The notes beneath the pieces are model-generated. The model worked only from the letters and a program-made list of their open reading frames with translations, did not search any database and was not told the DNA's origin. The position numbers were made by a program, and so were the translations under genes. From Marivirga aurantiaca (GTDB lineage: Bacteria > Bacteroidota > Bacteroidia > Cytophagales > Cyclobacteriaceae), in NCBI RefSeq assembly GCF_016679925.1, contig NZ_JAEQBW010000014.1, forward strand, positions 1-64,000: DNA of 64,000 nucleotides, in the 5' to 3' direction. Positions 49,293-60,500 of the stretch are shown piece after piece. Within the stretch, counting starts at the first letter, position 1, and each line of letters begins with the position of its first letter.

Positions 49293-51212
49293 TTAAGTTA
49301 GTTGCTCACTTTCTACTACCGCACCGATTAACATATAACTGCTCGAACCTGAATCCTGGTTGTTCAATACTCCTGATGAGAAAAGAACATTCACAGGTTC
49401 ATTGGATTTGTTTTTTAATGTAATGGCTCCTGACCAGGTTCTCCCATCTGAAAGAGCCTTTTTCATTGACTGAAACCCTTCTTTAGAGGCAACGATTTTT
49501 TCAAAGGATGTGCCGTTTAAATCATTAAAATTATATTTGAGTTTTTCAGAGGTAATATTATTGAGGCTGGTGACCTGGAATTTATCGTCTAGCTCTATCA
49601 TCATATTGGTATAATTGATGATCTTTTCTTTATCATCCCTGTCACGCTGAGACCTTTCCATCTCTTCCTGCGTTGCCTGAAGTTCTTCCATATTCTGCCT
49701 CATCTCTTCTTCCTGAGATCGCATTTGTTCAGTCATTTCGCGGGATTCATTAAGGAGTTTGGACGTTCTTTCGTTAATTTTTACCGAAGAAATAGTAGAA
49801 GCAATGTTTTCAGCAATTTTCTCTACAAATTCTCTTTCGTGTTCTTCATATTCATTGAAAGAGGCAAGCTCTATTACTCCATAAGTTTCTTCATTTACTT
49901 TCAAAGGTACTATCAATAAACTATTCGGATTGGCTTCTCCAAGTCCTGAAGTAATCATTACATAATCCTGAGGAACCTCCGTCATGTAAATAGTTTCTGA
50001 TTCCAGCCAGGCTTGCCCTGTTAAGCCTTCCCCTTCATAGATTTTTTGCTCCAGGTATTTCTTTTTATCCCAGGCGTAACAAGCTGTCAGCTCAAGGAAA
50101 GCGTCTTCCTCATTTTCCCTGTTAATAATAAACAAACCTCCCTGATTGGATTTTGTGTACTTGACAAGGCTAGAGATTATTTCGTCAGAAAGCCTGGAAA
50201 TATTATCGTTGTTTCTTCTAAGGATATCTCCAAACATGGCCAGCCCTTCTGTTGTCCAGTTCCGCTTTTTGTCCTCTTCGGCTACACGCTTGAGGTTTCC
50301 TCTCATATTGATCAAAGCATTTCCCAATACATCATTTTCACTAAGCGGTTCATAATCTGAATCATATTTGCCATTTCCTATATTTTCAGCGAAATAAGAG
50401 GTGTCTTTTAGGCCGTATACCAGTTTGTCCACCGCTTCCGCCATTTCTCCAATTTCATCATTGCCAAAACGTTTGGTACTACTATCAGGTAAAATCCCCT
50501 TCCCTAGTTTTACTACCAAATCTTTAATATAATTTACTGGTTTGGTAATAGATGAGGCAAGCCAGAAAGCACCAATTAATCCTAGAACAACAAATATAAT
50601 AGCCAGAATAATGGAAGTGTTTCTTAAAGTATTTGAAGTTTCTAAGACCTCCGCTTCATATAAATCAGATTCCTCCTGTTTCTGGTCAAGCACCACATTC
50701 AATTTCGACATAATGCTATCCGTACGGGGCAAAATCTCTCTTTCGATAGACTCTGATGCCATGAACTTTACAATGGCATCTTCATAGTCTTCAAAAGTAA
50801 TAAGGCTTTCCATTATCTCCTTTTGGAAACCCAGCAATGTCTCAAACTCCATAAAAACACTATCCATTACATGAACCTGCTCCTCTTCTTCCCACTTCTC
50901 CATAAGTCCCACTATTTTCTCTTCCATAGCCGGATACTCTTCTTCATGAAGGATTTTAAGACTCTCCTTATCCGCCTCATTGCTTTGAAGATAAACCCAG
51001 TTGGTAACGAGCATCTTGGAACGAATAACCAACAAATTAAAATCTTTGATTGCAGTAACCGAGGGTTTTATAACATTGGAGTTTTTCTCAGTAAGATTGC
51101 TGTTTTTGCTAACCGTGAAAATTGTGATGCCGGCATATATTACAAAAATCAAAATAAGGGTGATGAAACCCCCCAATATTTTATTACCGATGGTAAATCT
51201 AAAGTTCTTCAT
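49293..51212 (-). CDS. HAMP-GAF-PAS membrane signalling protein without an obvious output domain
   Basis: 639 residues. Membrane segment 11-32, periplasmic four-helix-bundle region 33-195 (4HB_MCP-like), membrane segment 201-222, HAMP 223-278, GAF about 343-478 (GGLFIINR, LTACYAWDKKKYLE, GLTGQAWLE, LLIVPLKVNEETYGVIELAS), coiled coil 485-532 rich in Glu/Gln/Met (EEEMRQNMEELQATQEEMER), and a PAS-like domain 530-635. No histidine-kinase, GGDEF, phosphatase or MCP signalling tip was found. Homologous HAMP-GAF-coiled-coil proteins of Cytophagales usually go on to an effector, so this may be a regulator acting through protein contact. It lies between the YfiR-like and Tll0287-like genes. Confidence 0.8.
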   Translation of the reverse strand: MKNFRFTIGNKILGGFITLILIFVIYAGITIFTVSKNSNLTEKNSNVIKPSVTAIKDFNLLVIRSKMLVTNWVYLQSNEADKESLKILHEEEYPAMEEKIVGLMEKWEEEEQVHVMDSVFMEFETLLGFQKEIMESLITFEDYEDAIVKFMASESIEREILPRTDSIMSKLNVVLDQKQEESDLYEAEVLETSNTLRNTSIILAIIFVVLGLIGAFWLASSITKPVNYIKDLVVKLGKGILPDSSTKRFGNDEIGEMAEAVDKLVYGLKDTSYFAENIGNGKYDSDYEPLSENDVLGNALINMRGNLKRVAEEDKKRNWTTEGLAMFGDILRRNNDNISRLSDEIISSLVKYTKSNQGGLFIINRENEEDAFLELTACYAWDKKKYLEQKIYEGEGLTGQAWLESETIYMTEVPQDYVMITSGLGEANPNSLLIVPLKVNEETYGVIELASFNEYEEHEREFVEKIAENIASTISSVKINERTSKLLNESREMTEQMRSQEEEMRQNMEELQATQEEMERSQRDRDDKEKIINYTNMMIELDDKFQVTSLNNITSEKLKYNFNDLNGTSFEKIVASKEGFQSMKKALSDGRTWSGAITLKNKSNEPVNVLFSSGVLNNQDSGSSSYMLIGAVVESEQLT

Positions 51213-51308
51213 TTTATGATAATTGCTAAAAATGTATTGTTAAACTTAATAAAATAATTTGATAATTGGGCACCTTCTGTGGAGCATACCAATTTATAAG
51301 TGTACTGT

Positions 51309-51830
51309 TTATTTAACTTCTTCACCAAAACGAATTAACTCTTGTGCTACTTTTAATCCGGATCGTTCCAGATTTGTGGTGTTTACCTCAAACTTTAATT
51401 TGCCTTCAACATCTTTAAAGTTAATCATAGCCCCGCGACTGGCTAACCCGGCTGATTCTGTAATCAGTAAAGTTGGCTTATTAACCAGCTTACTTTTTAC
51501 GTTGTTAAAATTACCGGATTCACTGTCAGGTATAAACAGCATGTTAATTTTCTGGTTAAGTCCATTCTCATTAATTGTAATTATTTTAATAGCATTATTT
51601 CCTGCTTTTTTAATTTCTGCCATTTCCTTAAGCAGTGGGGTTATTTCAGAGTCCCCCAATACAGCAATAATAAAGTCACCCCCCTGATAGTTTTCAGGCC
51701 ATTGTATATATTTAGTGAAGCTATAGAAAAAAACTTTATGAAATCGATAATCCTTTCCTTGTGAAACCCCGGAATAAGTTATACACAGGAAGAAAAAAAT
51801 GAATATGGCAGAAATTTTAATGTTTCTCAT
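51309..51830 (-). CDS. YfiR-family (DUF4154) periplasmic protein
   Basis: 173 residues with a signal peptide (MRNIKISAIFIFFFLCITYSGVSQ). The YfiR/DUF4154 pattern is clear: VFFYSFTKYIQWPENYQGGDFIIAVLGDSEITPLLKEMA, then ILLITESAGLASRGAMINFKDVEGKLKFEVN and SGLKVAQELIRFG. In pseudomonads YfiR is a periplasmic repressor of the HAMP-GGDEF cyclase YfiN. Here the downstream partner has a HAMP domain but no GGDEF. The gene starts the operon. Confidence 0.88.
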   Translation of the reverse strand: MRNIKISAIFIFFFLCITYSGVSQGKDYRFHKVFFYSFTKYIQWPENYQGGDFIIAVLGDSEITPLLKEMAEIKKAGNNAIKIITINENGLNQKINMLFIPDSESGNFNNVKSKLVNKPTLLITESAGLASRGAMINFKDVEGKLKFEVNTTNLERSGLKVAQELIRFGEEVK

Positions 51831-52113
51831 TATGGTACTCTCAGTTTAGAGGCAAAAAGTAGCCATTTTTATCTAAAAAAAGAAGCATTAATCTACCAAC
51901 ACATACTTATTGCCAACTAAAAGATATTTTCTTGTCATATAGCAAACATAACACTGCTTTTGTGGGCTCTTGATACACTATTTTAATTGCGACAAAATAT
52001 TATAAATAGTATCATAAGGCCTGTTATTTCCACTCTGCTATATTTATGAATAATTAATACACAATTTGGCCATTCCGATAAAAGCCTATCCTCCCAATGA
52101 CCTAATTATTTAT

Positions 52114-52121
52114 TAGCTTTG
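52114..52121 (+). promoter_or_regulatory. Candidate -7 box of the prfA promoter
   Basis: TAGCTTTG matches the Bacteroidota TAnnTTTG box exactly, 22 bases before the prfA ATG. No clear TTG is present in the -33 position. The rest of the 312-base gap between the YfiR-like gene and prfA (51831-52142) holds no gene that I can support; it is AT-rich and should contain promoters for both divergent genes. Confidence 0.45.
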
Positions 52122-52142
52122 CATATTGATTAGAAAACAAAT

Positions 52143-53210
52143 ATGCTTGACAGACTAAAACATATTAAAGATAGATTTGAGGAAGTGGGTCAATTGATGG
52201 TACAACCAGACGCCATGGCTGACATGAAAAAATTTACTCAGCTGAGCAAGGAATATTCTGACCTGGAAAAGGTGGTGAAAGAATATGAACGGTATTTAAA
52301 AATTCTGGATGGATTAAAGCAAGCCAAAGTCATATTAGAAACAGAGAAAGATCCTGGCTTCAGGGAAATGGCGAAACTTGAGCTGGAAGAACTAAACCCA
52401 CGAAAAGAAGAGCTGGAAGAAATTCTTAAAAGAATGTTGGTTCCGAAAGACCCTAAAGATGAGAAAAATGCGGTTTTGGAGATTAGAGCAGGAACAGGTG
52501 GGGATGAAGCGGCCATTTTTGCCGGGAATTTGTTCAGAATGTATCAAAGGTTCTCTGAGAAAAACGGACTTAAAATCAACGTACTCGATTTAACAGAAGG
52601 CACATCAGGCGGTTACAAAGAAATTATTGGTACGGTGACAGGAAAGGATCCGTACGGCACCTTAAAATATGAGTCAGGGGTGCACAGGGTACAAAGGGTT
52701 CCTGCCACTGAAACACAAGGACGGGTGCACACTTCTGCTGCCACTGTAGCCGTTTTGCCGGAAGTGGATGAGGTGGAAGTGGAAATTGATATGAATGAAA
52801 TCCGTAAAGACACCTATTGTTCTTCCGGACCAGGCGGTCAGTCGGTAAACACCACTTATTCTGCGGTACGTTTAACTCACTTGCCAACAGGTATGGTGGT
52901 AACTTGTCAGGATGAAAAATCGCAACTGAAGAACTTTGATAAAGCACTAAAAGTACTCCGCTCACGTTTGTATGAAATAGAATTAGCCAAACAAATGGAT
53001 GAAATTGGTGCACAGAGAAAAACAATGGTGCGCAGTGGAGACCGATCAGAAAAAATAAGGACCTATAACTATCCGCAAGGCAGGGTGACCGATCACAGAA
53101 TTGGCTATACAGTTCACAATTTACCTGCCATCATGAGTGGTGAAATTGAAGACATTATTGAGCATTTACAAATTGCAGAAAACGCGAACAAACTTAATGA
53201 AGCCACTTAA
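52143..53210 (+). CDS. prfA: Peptide chain release factor 1
   Basis: 355 residues. RF1 ends translation at UAA and UAG codons. The catalytic GGQ lies in [27 protein letters not shown]. The N-terminal helical domain and the motif region around [56 protein letters not shown] follow the normal RF1 order; no programmed frameshift, unlike RF2. C-terminal [23 protein letters not shown]-type sequence is present. The last 14 bases overlap the start of the downstream lipoprotein gene. Confidence 0.97.
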   Translation: MLDRLKHIKDRFEEVGQLMVQPDAMADMKKFTQLSKEYSDLEKVVKEYERYLKILDGLKQAKVILETEKDPGFREMAKLELEELNPRKEELEEILKRMLVPKDPKDEKNAVLEIRAGTGGDEAAIFAGNLFRMYQRFSEKNGLKINVLDLTEGTSGGYKEIIGTVTGKDPYGTLKYESGVHRVQRVPATETQGRVHTSAATVAVLPEVDEVEVEIDMNEIRKDTYCSSGPGGQSVNTTYSAVRLTHLPTGMVVTCQDEKSQLKNFDKALKVLRSRLYEIELAKQMDEIGAQRKTMVRSGDRSEKIRTYNYPQGRVTDHRIGYTVHNLPAIMSGEIEDIIEHLQIAENANKLNEAT

Positions 53211-54594
53211 AATCGGGATTGATTTTATCCTAATCTTATGGATTGTTTGGGTTAGCCTTTCTGCCTGCTCTTACGAGCCGGAAATTAATGAACAAGCCAT
53301 TGAGTTGTCCTTTTCCACTGATACCGTACAATTTGATACTCTTTTTGCAGAAAGAAAGAGTATTACAAAGAGATTGTTAGTAAAGAACACTTCGGGCAAG
53401 GCTGTTTCATTAGACCAAATACGTTTAAAGGAACAATCCGATGACTTCAACCTGATATTAAATGGAATAGCAGGTAGGCAATTTAATAATCAGTTACTTT
53501 TGGGAAATGACAGCTTATTAATCCTAATTGAAGCTAAAATTGACCAGACAGACGAAAACAATCCTTTTGTGATAAGAAATAACCTTGATTTCGTGAATCA
53601 GGGGAATGAGCAATCTGTAATTTTAGAAGCCTGGGGACAAAATGCCAATTACTTAAAGGATTCGGTACTCGTATGTAATGCACGATGGACAGCTGATAAG
53701 CCCTATGTATTATCAAACAACATTCTAATTGACTCAGCATGCAGCCTAATTATAGATCCTGGCACCAGAATCTATAGTGCCAATGACTCCTTTATACTTG
53801 TGGCCGGCACCTTACAGGCTGAAGGAAATATTGATAACCCCATCCTTTTTATGAATGACAGGCTTGATGAGCCTTTTGCAAGTGCTCCCGGCCAATGGGG
53901 TGGAATCGTGTTTTTAGAGGGGAGCAACAATAATTCTTTTAAGTATGTAACCATCAAAAACGCTATAGTAGGCTTAAACCTTAACGTATTTGACCAGGAT
54001 GGCAAACCTGATGTCAGAATGGAAAATTCATTTGTGGGCAATATGGCTTTTAGTGCCGTACTATCTTTAAATAGTGATTTTGAAGCTATAAATTCTGTTT
54101 TTTATAATACAGCATCAGGTACAGTCTCACATTTGGGTGGTGGTTCTGCTCTTTACCGGCATTGCACCATTGCTAATTACTTTAATATCTCACGAGATCA
54201 ACCAGCGGCATTCTTCTCTGACTTTGCCATTGATAATAATGAAAATGAAATTATTCATCCGATAGTGGTGGATCTCCAGAATACAATTGTTTATGGAAGA
54301 AATGAGGAGGAAATTCTTTTTTATGAAGAAGTGGAAAACAACCTTACTCTTTCCTTTACCAACAGCTTGTTCCGTAGCAGCCAAAATCTGCTGAGTCAGA
54401 ATAATTCCATCAGGAATGAAAATCCTTTGTTCGAAGAGCCCAACAATGATGATTTCAGGCTCACAGAAGATTCCCCAGCAATTGGGAAGGCTCTAACTTC
54501 AGGTGTGATTATTGATGTCATTAATACTCCCCGTGATCAAAATCCCGACATAGGAGCTTATGAATTTACAGTTGAAAATGAAGACGGCAATTAA
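53197..54594 (+). CDS. Beta-helix lipoprotein following prfA
   Basis: 465 residues from ATG 53197; the frame also opens at 53137 inside prfA but only the later start gives the lipoprotein signal ([16 protein letters not shown]). After an Ig-like stretch with [29 protein letters not shown], the second half is a right-handed beta-helix: [64 protein letters not shown], closing with [15 protein letters not shown], typical of choice-of-anchor-Q proteins. Surface or periplasmic attachment is likely. It ends two bases before the convergent giant gene. Confidence 0.8.
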   Translation: MKPLKIGIDFILILWIVWVSLSACSYEPEINEQAIELSFSTDTVQFDTLFAERKSITKRLLVKNTSGKAVSLDQIRLKEQSDDFNLILNGIAGRQFNNQLLLGNDSLLILIEAKIDQTDENNPFVIRNNLDFVNQGNEQSVILEAWGQNANYLKDSVLVCNARWTADKPYVLSNNILIDSACSLIIDPGTRIYSANDSFILVAGTLQAEGNIDNPILFMNDRLDEPFASAPGQWGGIVFLEGSNNNSFKYVTIKNAIVGLNLNVFDQDGKPDVRMENSFVGNMAFSAVLSLNSDFEAINSVFYNTASGTVSHLGGGSALYRHCTIANYFNISRDQPAAFFSDFAIDNNENEIIHPIVVDLQNTIVYGRNEEEILFYEEVENNLTLSFTNSLFRSSQNLLSQNNSIRNENPLFEEPNNDDFRLTEDSPAIGKALTSGVIIDVINTPRDQNPDIGAYEFTVENEDGN

Positions 54595-54596
54595 AC

Positions 54597-57500
54597 TTAG
54601 TGCCGGATTGCCACCTTCATTGCTTTGTTATTTCCTTGTTGATCTGAAATCATAAGGGTGTACATTCCTGCTCTTAGATAACTGGTTTCTATTTCCTTCG
54701 AAACTTCAGTAGACTTTAAACTGAATTCTTCTACTAGCTTTCCGGCTATATCGATTAGCCGAATACGTAAATCATTTGTGTGAAAACCCACATTTATGGT
54801 TACTTTATCATCCGCAGGATTAGGAAACAATCTTACACGATTTAAAACACTTTCATTAATAGCAGTAATTGAAAAGTTTAAATCCGGAACATCGTTATTG
54901 AAAGCAGATTGATAAATCATTTTGTCTCCATCATCGTCAATTTTTTGCAAGAAGGCAACAACCATCAGCTTAGACGCCCCCAACTCTGTAGTAGGATTGT
55001 AAGTGAATTCGTAACTGCCTGTATTAATTATTGGAACACCCTGGGCATTAGGTAAAAATGCCTGTAATACATTAAAGTATTTATTATCAACTTCCCTATT
55101 AAGTACGGCTACCATGAGTCGCATATTATCTGGTATGGTATTATCATCTATTAAAGAAACATCAGCCGTTATCTTTAAACTTCCATTTTCTTCAGCCACA
55201 TTAAGCGCCAGCCCGAAGATAGAAGGTATCAATGCCCTCCTGTCAAAATCACTTCTACTATCGGAAAAGCGGGCCTGACTTGAATATACACCATCTAAAG
55301 CAAAGTTGTTTTCTGCCTCAAAAGCGCTATAATAAAATGCTCTGGTGGATATAGCTGAAGCCACCTCTCCATAAAGTGGATCTGTCTCATTTACCCTGTA
55401 GTTTATCCATGCCATGTTTTGTGATTCTTCAAACTGCTTGTTGAGGCTTTCCATTTCTGCATTGTCAACATCGGGTGTAGCAAAATCTCCAAAATACTCA
55501 ACCAATAGCGTTCTATTTAAGCTTTCAATGTGGAAGTTATCAAAGGCAACGCCATCTGTAGGACTAGAGTTAATTGACTTGAAGTGAAATCTAAAAATTA
55601 CTTTATTGCTTTCATTATCTTTTAGAACTGGGTCTAGTATATGCTTGGAATTTAATTTTATACTACTATTGTCGAGGTTAAAAATACCCGACCAGCCTTC
55701 AAAAAAGGCAATACTACTTAAATTATTAGTGTTATACCAGTTTAAACCGGAGCCCTCTTTACCTAACTTTGTCCAGGTTTTTTCAGCATCTTCCACTTTA
55801 AATTCATCAGTTGAATACTCTATCACCAAACCATCTGAACTAACTGTATTTAGCCATAAGTCAAAACTAACTACGGGCTTATCTACATCAGTCAAATCAA
55901 TTTCAGGCGAGTAGACATAAGAGTCTTCATTTGGATTATAATTTCCTGTGGCATTGGTAACCCAAAATGCTGATTCATTATCAAAGCCAATCTCAGGCTC
56001 AGCCAACTCCCATGAACTATTTTCTCCACTGGTAATCCAATTATTATTAGTTTCATTGAAGTCATAAATATAGGTGGTGGCTTTTGGGGCTTCCAATAAA
56101 ACAGTAACATCATTGGTTTTAGAAGTTACACAACCAAATTGGCTTTCAATTTCAAAAGTTACTTCATAAACACCTGCGCCATAAATATTAAAATCCTGAT
56201 TGAAGGTCAAATTAGAAGATTCTATCGTGCTGTCTACTAGTATCGTTGCATTATCTTTTCTCTTTATTGTCCAGTTTACAAAACTTATATCTGCTTGTGT
56301 ATTAACCCCTGTAAATGTAATTCCCTCTTCATTATTGACAGATTTATCCCAACTAAACGAAGGGTCTGTTTGTCTTCTGAAAGTAATAGTGGTTACTTCG
56401 CTAATACAGTTTTCAGCACTTCTTACTACAAAAAGTTCCGTAGTATTATTCTGAACAACTGTTGCTGATGGGATATAGCTATTACCACTTGCCAATGGTT
56501 CGCCTACTAAATTTTCATTTGCAAACCATAAAACCTCCCCTGAAGAGGCCGTTGGATTATTTACAACTGCTTCTGCAATTACTCCATTAAGAATACAAAA
56601 ATTAGTGTTATCAAACGTTGGCTGGGCAGGCTGTCTATTTACTACTGTGGATAAAGTTTGGTAGTTAGTACAGCCATTTAAATCTTTATAGGTATATAAA
56701 AGTTCTATCTCTACTGAATTGATATTGTTATCAAACAAACTATCGTAGAGTACCGAAGGGGAAAACACATAATTACCATTGCCAGGGTTTAATTGAAGCA
56801 AATTGTGAGGAAGCCCTTCAGTAATAATTGAATAACTAAATTCAGAATTAGGATTGGAAATCCCCTTGGATAATTGAGCATCGCCATCGGTAGCACAATA
56901 GGATGATGACAGACCCGTTGGACTGGTTTCCGGTAATGCATAAACGGTTACACCTTGAAGACCTGCTTCTTCATTTGTTATATCGTTAATTGTATCCCGC
57001 GTTGCGTAGCCTATAGAAACATTTGTTAAAGTAAGATTTTCTCCTAGATCCAATGCTGCTTTAGGGTTAAATAATGCTTTATAGATATTATAGGAAGTAT
57101 CTGTTCTTATTTCTTCTACTTCAAAATTTGTAATGCCCGGGCCGAATATATCTGTAACTATAAAGTCATCAGGAAGTATGATGTTGTTTACAGTTATCTC
57201 TATCAATGTGTCTAATTCACAATATTGGGCAAGTAGTTCAGGAAAAATATTGTCGGCATTAAAAACATCATATTCTATACTTGTAGAAGCTGAACAACCC
57301 AATTCTGTAGTATAAGTATAAGTTAAAGTATAGTTGTCTTCAGGGTTGGTAATGTCAGTAGGCAATAATTCCGTTGTATTAAGGAAGAAATCTCCATTAC
57401 TTCCCTGAAAAACTCCTTTCCCTTCAAAAACACCTCCTACTTCCAAAGAGGATACGAAACCGCCTTGTCCGGTAAGCAGCAATTTTGTAGTTGTGTTGTT

Positions 57501-60500
57501 GATGCTTGCAGAAGGGCCTGTTAAAATCTCGGCTTGTGGTGTTGGTGAAATGGAGATAAAGAAAGTGTCCGGTTCGCTAATACAACCATTCCTGATTTCC
57601 CTTACTACCAATGTATCACTTGTAAATTCACTTACTTCCCTAAAATCAATTTCAATAGTAGAGAGGTAAATACCATCCTCTACAGTTGGGGAGCTAATAC
57701 TACTTATATCACTTTCAGTAACTGACCCAACTCCTGAATTTGAAAGTTCCCAAATGAATTTAGCATTACTTGAAGAGGAGTTCATTTTGAAAATGATATT
57801 TTCAGCACCTGAACATACATCTTGTGGATTAACATTTGCCAAGGTTGATTTAACTGGTGCAGGCACATCGTTTATAGTAATTTCCATATTAACCGGATCA
57901 CCCGCCACTCCACAAAATCCATCTGTAGCCAATAACTGAAGCCTTGCAAAATTATTAGCGAGCTCCATTGGGCTGGCTTTATAAAAAGCCTCCGGGTTAG
58001 TAGTGGTTAAAGTAAAAGTGCCTGCATCCTCTGTATCAGCAAAACCCCATGTATTGTCATAGCTTCCATCTTCTTCACTATACAAATCATCTCTACTCCA
58101 TTCAATGTCCGTTGTTCCATCTGCTAAAACCGCATCCAATTGTGTAATTGCCAATTCTTCAGTGTTTTCAAATGTTTTACATATTGAAACACTTGATTCT
58201 GCAGGATTGGCCTGTAAAGAATTAACAAATCTAATCACTACCCTGTCTGATGCCGCAGTACAGGGGTTGTTTCCTCCGGGATCATCAGATGTTAGTTGAA
58301 GAATAACATATCCTCTAATGGCATCATCCAAACTAATATAATAAGTAGGTTGAATATTGGTGGTAGTTTTAAGCGTTTTGCTGGCATTAAAACCCCCGGA
58401 ACTTGCATTTCCTCCGACAATAGTCCATGTACCGGATGTTTCACTACCCGTAATACTGGCAACTGTTCCCACAATTGTAGGATTAGAAAAATCTACAATC
58501 TCTGTATCAGCCGCACAAATCTGGATCAGGCCTATATTCAATTCAGGATCAGTACTTCCTCCTCCTGCTTCTACAACTGCTCTCTCAAACTCCTCTACAT
58601 TCACTGATGTGCCCAGATTAGGAGCTGAGCAGGTTAATAAATTCGGGTCGGTATCAGTTACGGAAACCAGTGTATATTCGTTGATCCCTACTTGAGGAGG
58701 ATTTACCAAAAAATCACTGCCATTTGTATATTCAGCAATTTCAACATCTTCCACTCCATTGTTATAGACTATTTTGAATACTCCGGAACCTCCCACTACA
58801 TTGATTCTCAATTCCGCTTTATCTTGTGATCCACCTGTGCTTACATCGCAAACAAACTCATTATTAACAATTTCAAATTGGGCAGAACTTGGCCCGACTA
58901 TTATATCATCGGATGAAATACTGATAAACTCTCTTGTGTTTCCACTTTGGCCAACATTTTTCTTAAGTACAATTTTACCGGAATAGGTTTCAATTTTAAC
59001 GTTAAAACTGATATTCTCATCATCAAGTATGTCAAAATCACTGCCTGCAATATTGTAATAGGTTGAATCACCATTATTGCCTGTCACAATTTGGGTAACC
59101 CCGGTAAAATATTTCCCTCCAATGGTAAATTCTTCCCCTACACATGCCCCTGTAGAAAAAGTGGATATTCTTGCCGGCCCTGCACTTGTAAAGTTCCAAT
59201 CAGAACTTCCGGAAAATCCAGCATATGGGTTTCCTGCCCTGTCTACTATAGCGCCCGCATCAAATTCGAAAAAATAAGCTGTTGAATCCTCAATATGACC
59301 ATCCAGGTTAATAAAGTTAAGCGTTGAGTTAGTATTATTAAGAAAAGCAGAAGAGCCATCCAGAGTCGTAACCAAGTCTCCTGTTTCCAACTCTTTAATC
59401 CTAATATTATTTGTTCCCGCCCCAGACACCGCTTCATTTAAGCTGATCGTAAAAGCGAAAGTCTGAGAAACATTTAAGCTTTCGGTTTCAGGACTAAAAG
59501 GCGCCCCTGAAAGGATGGGATCAACCGTATCAATTGTAATGTTCTTATTGCCCCCCAGAGAATTGGCCGCTCCTGTTGCAGGCAAGGTTAGTGTTGCGTT
59601 AATCTCTGCATTGTCTTTTATACTTGCCCCTGAAATGGTCAGGCTGGTGGTAGCAGTATAATTTAAATCTGCTGCATTATGTCCCGCCTGTACCGTATAC
59701 TCAAAAGTGAGTGTAGAAGTGGTTGAACCACTCAGATAGGTAGCCGACCCTCCTGAGTTTAGTGCCAACACAGGAATACCTGTTACAGTTACGGGCTCAT
59801 CAAATGTTACCGTAATATTGATTGTTTCACTGGCATTGTAGAATCCATTGGCAGTAGTGGCTGTTACATTGGTAATGGTTGCCGGATCGGTATCTATCAC
59901 AATTGCCGCATTATCCTGTAAACGATCAGGGGAGAGGGGTAATGTTAGTTCTGCATCGTTTTCATTTAAATCCTTAATAGTGCCCCCATCTAATGATATG
60001 CCTGCAACATCCAAATCCAAAGTGTTTTGTCCTGACCCAACTGACCCGACAGCGTAGGAAAATATTGCAATATTACCTGCTACGCTTTGAAAAGTAGCGG
60101 TTCCACTACCCCCGGTATTTAAAGAAAGGAAAGGTGTTCCAGTAACTGCAATGTCTTCATCAAATGCAACCGAAATATTAATGACATCTCCCGGCTTATA
60201 AAGCCCATTAGAACTGGAAGAGGTAATTTCAGTAATTCGAGGCTTTTGAGTATCCACTGCAAAATTGGCTGAATTTTCCGAAACCGAGATGTTGCCATTG
60301 ACATCCTGTGCCGCAGATACGGTGATATTTACGTTTGTTAATTCTTCTTCACTGAGATCATGAATAAAGCTTTGGGTATACACGGTATTGCCTGCAGACC
60401 AAACCCCAGCTCCGTTAGTATTGATATTGGATGAACCGTTTACTGTAAAAGATGGCGTAACACCTGTGGACATGGCTTCGCTAAAAGTAGCGGTTAAAGT

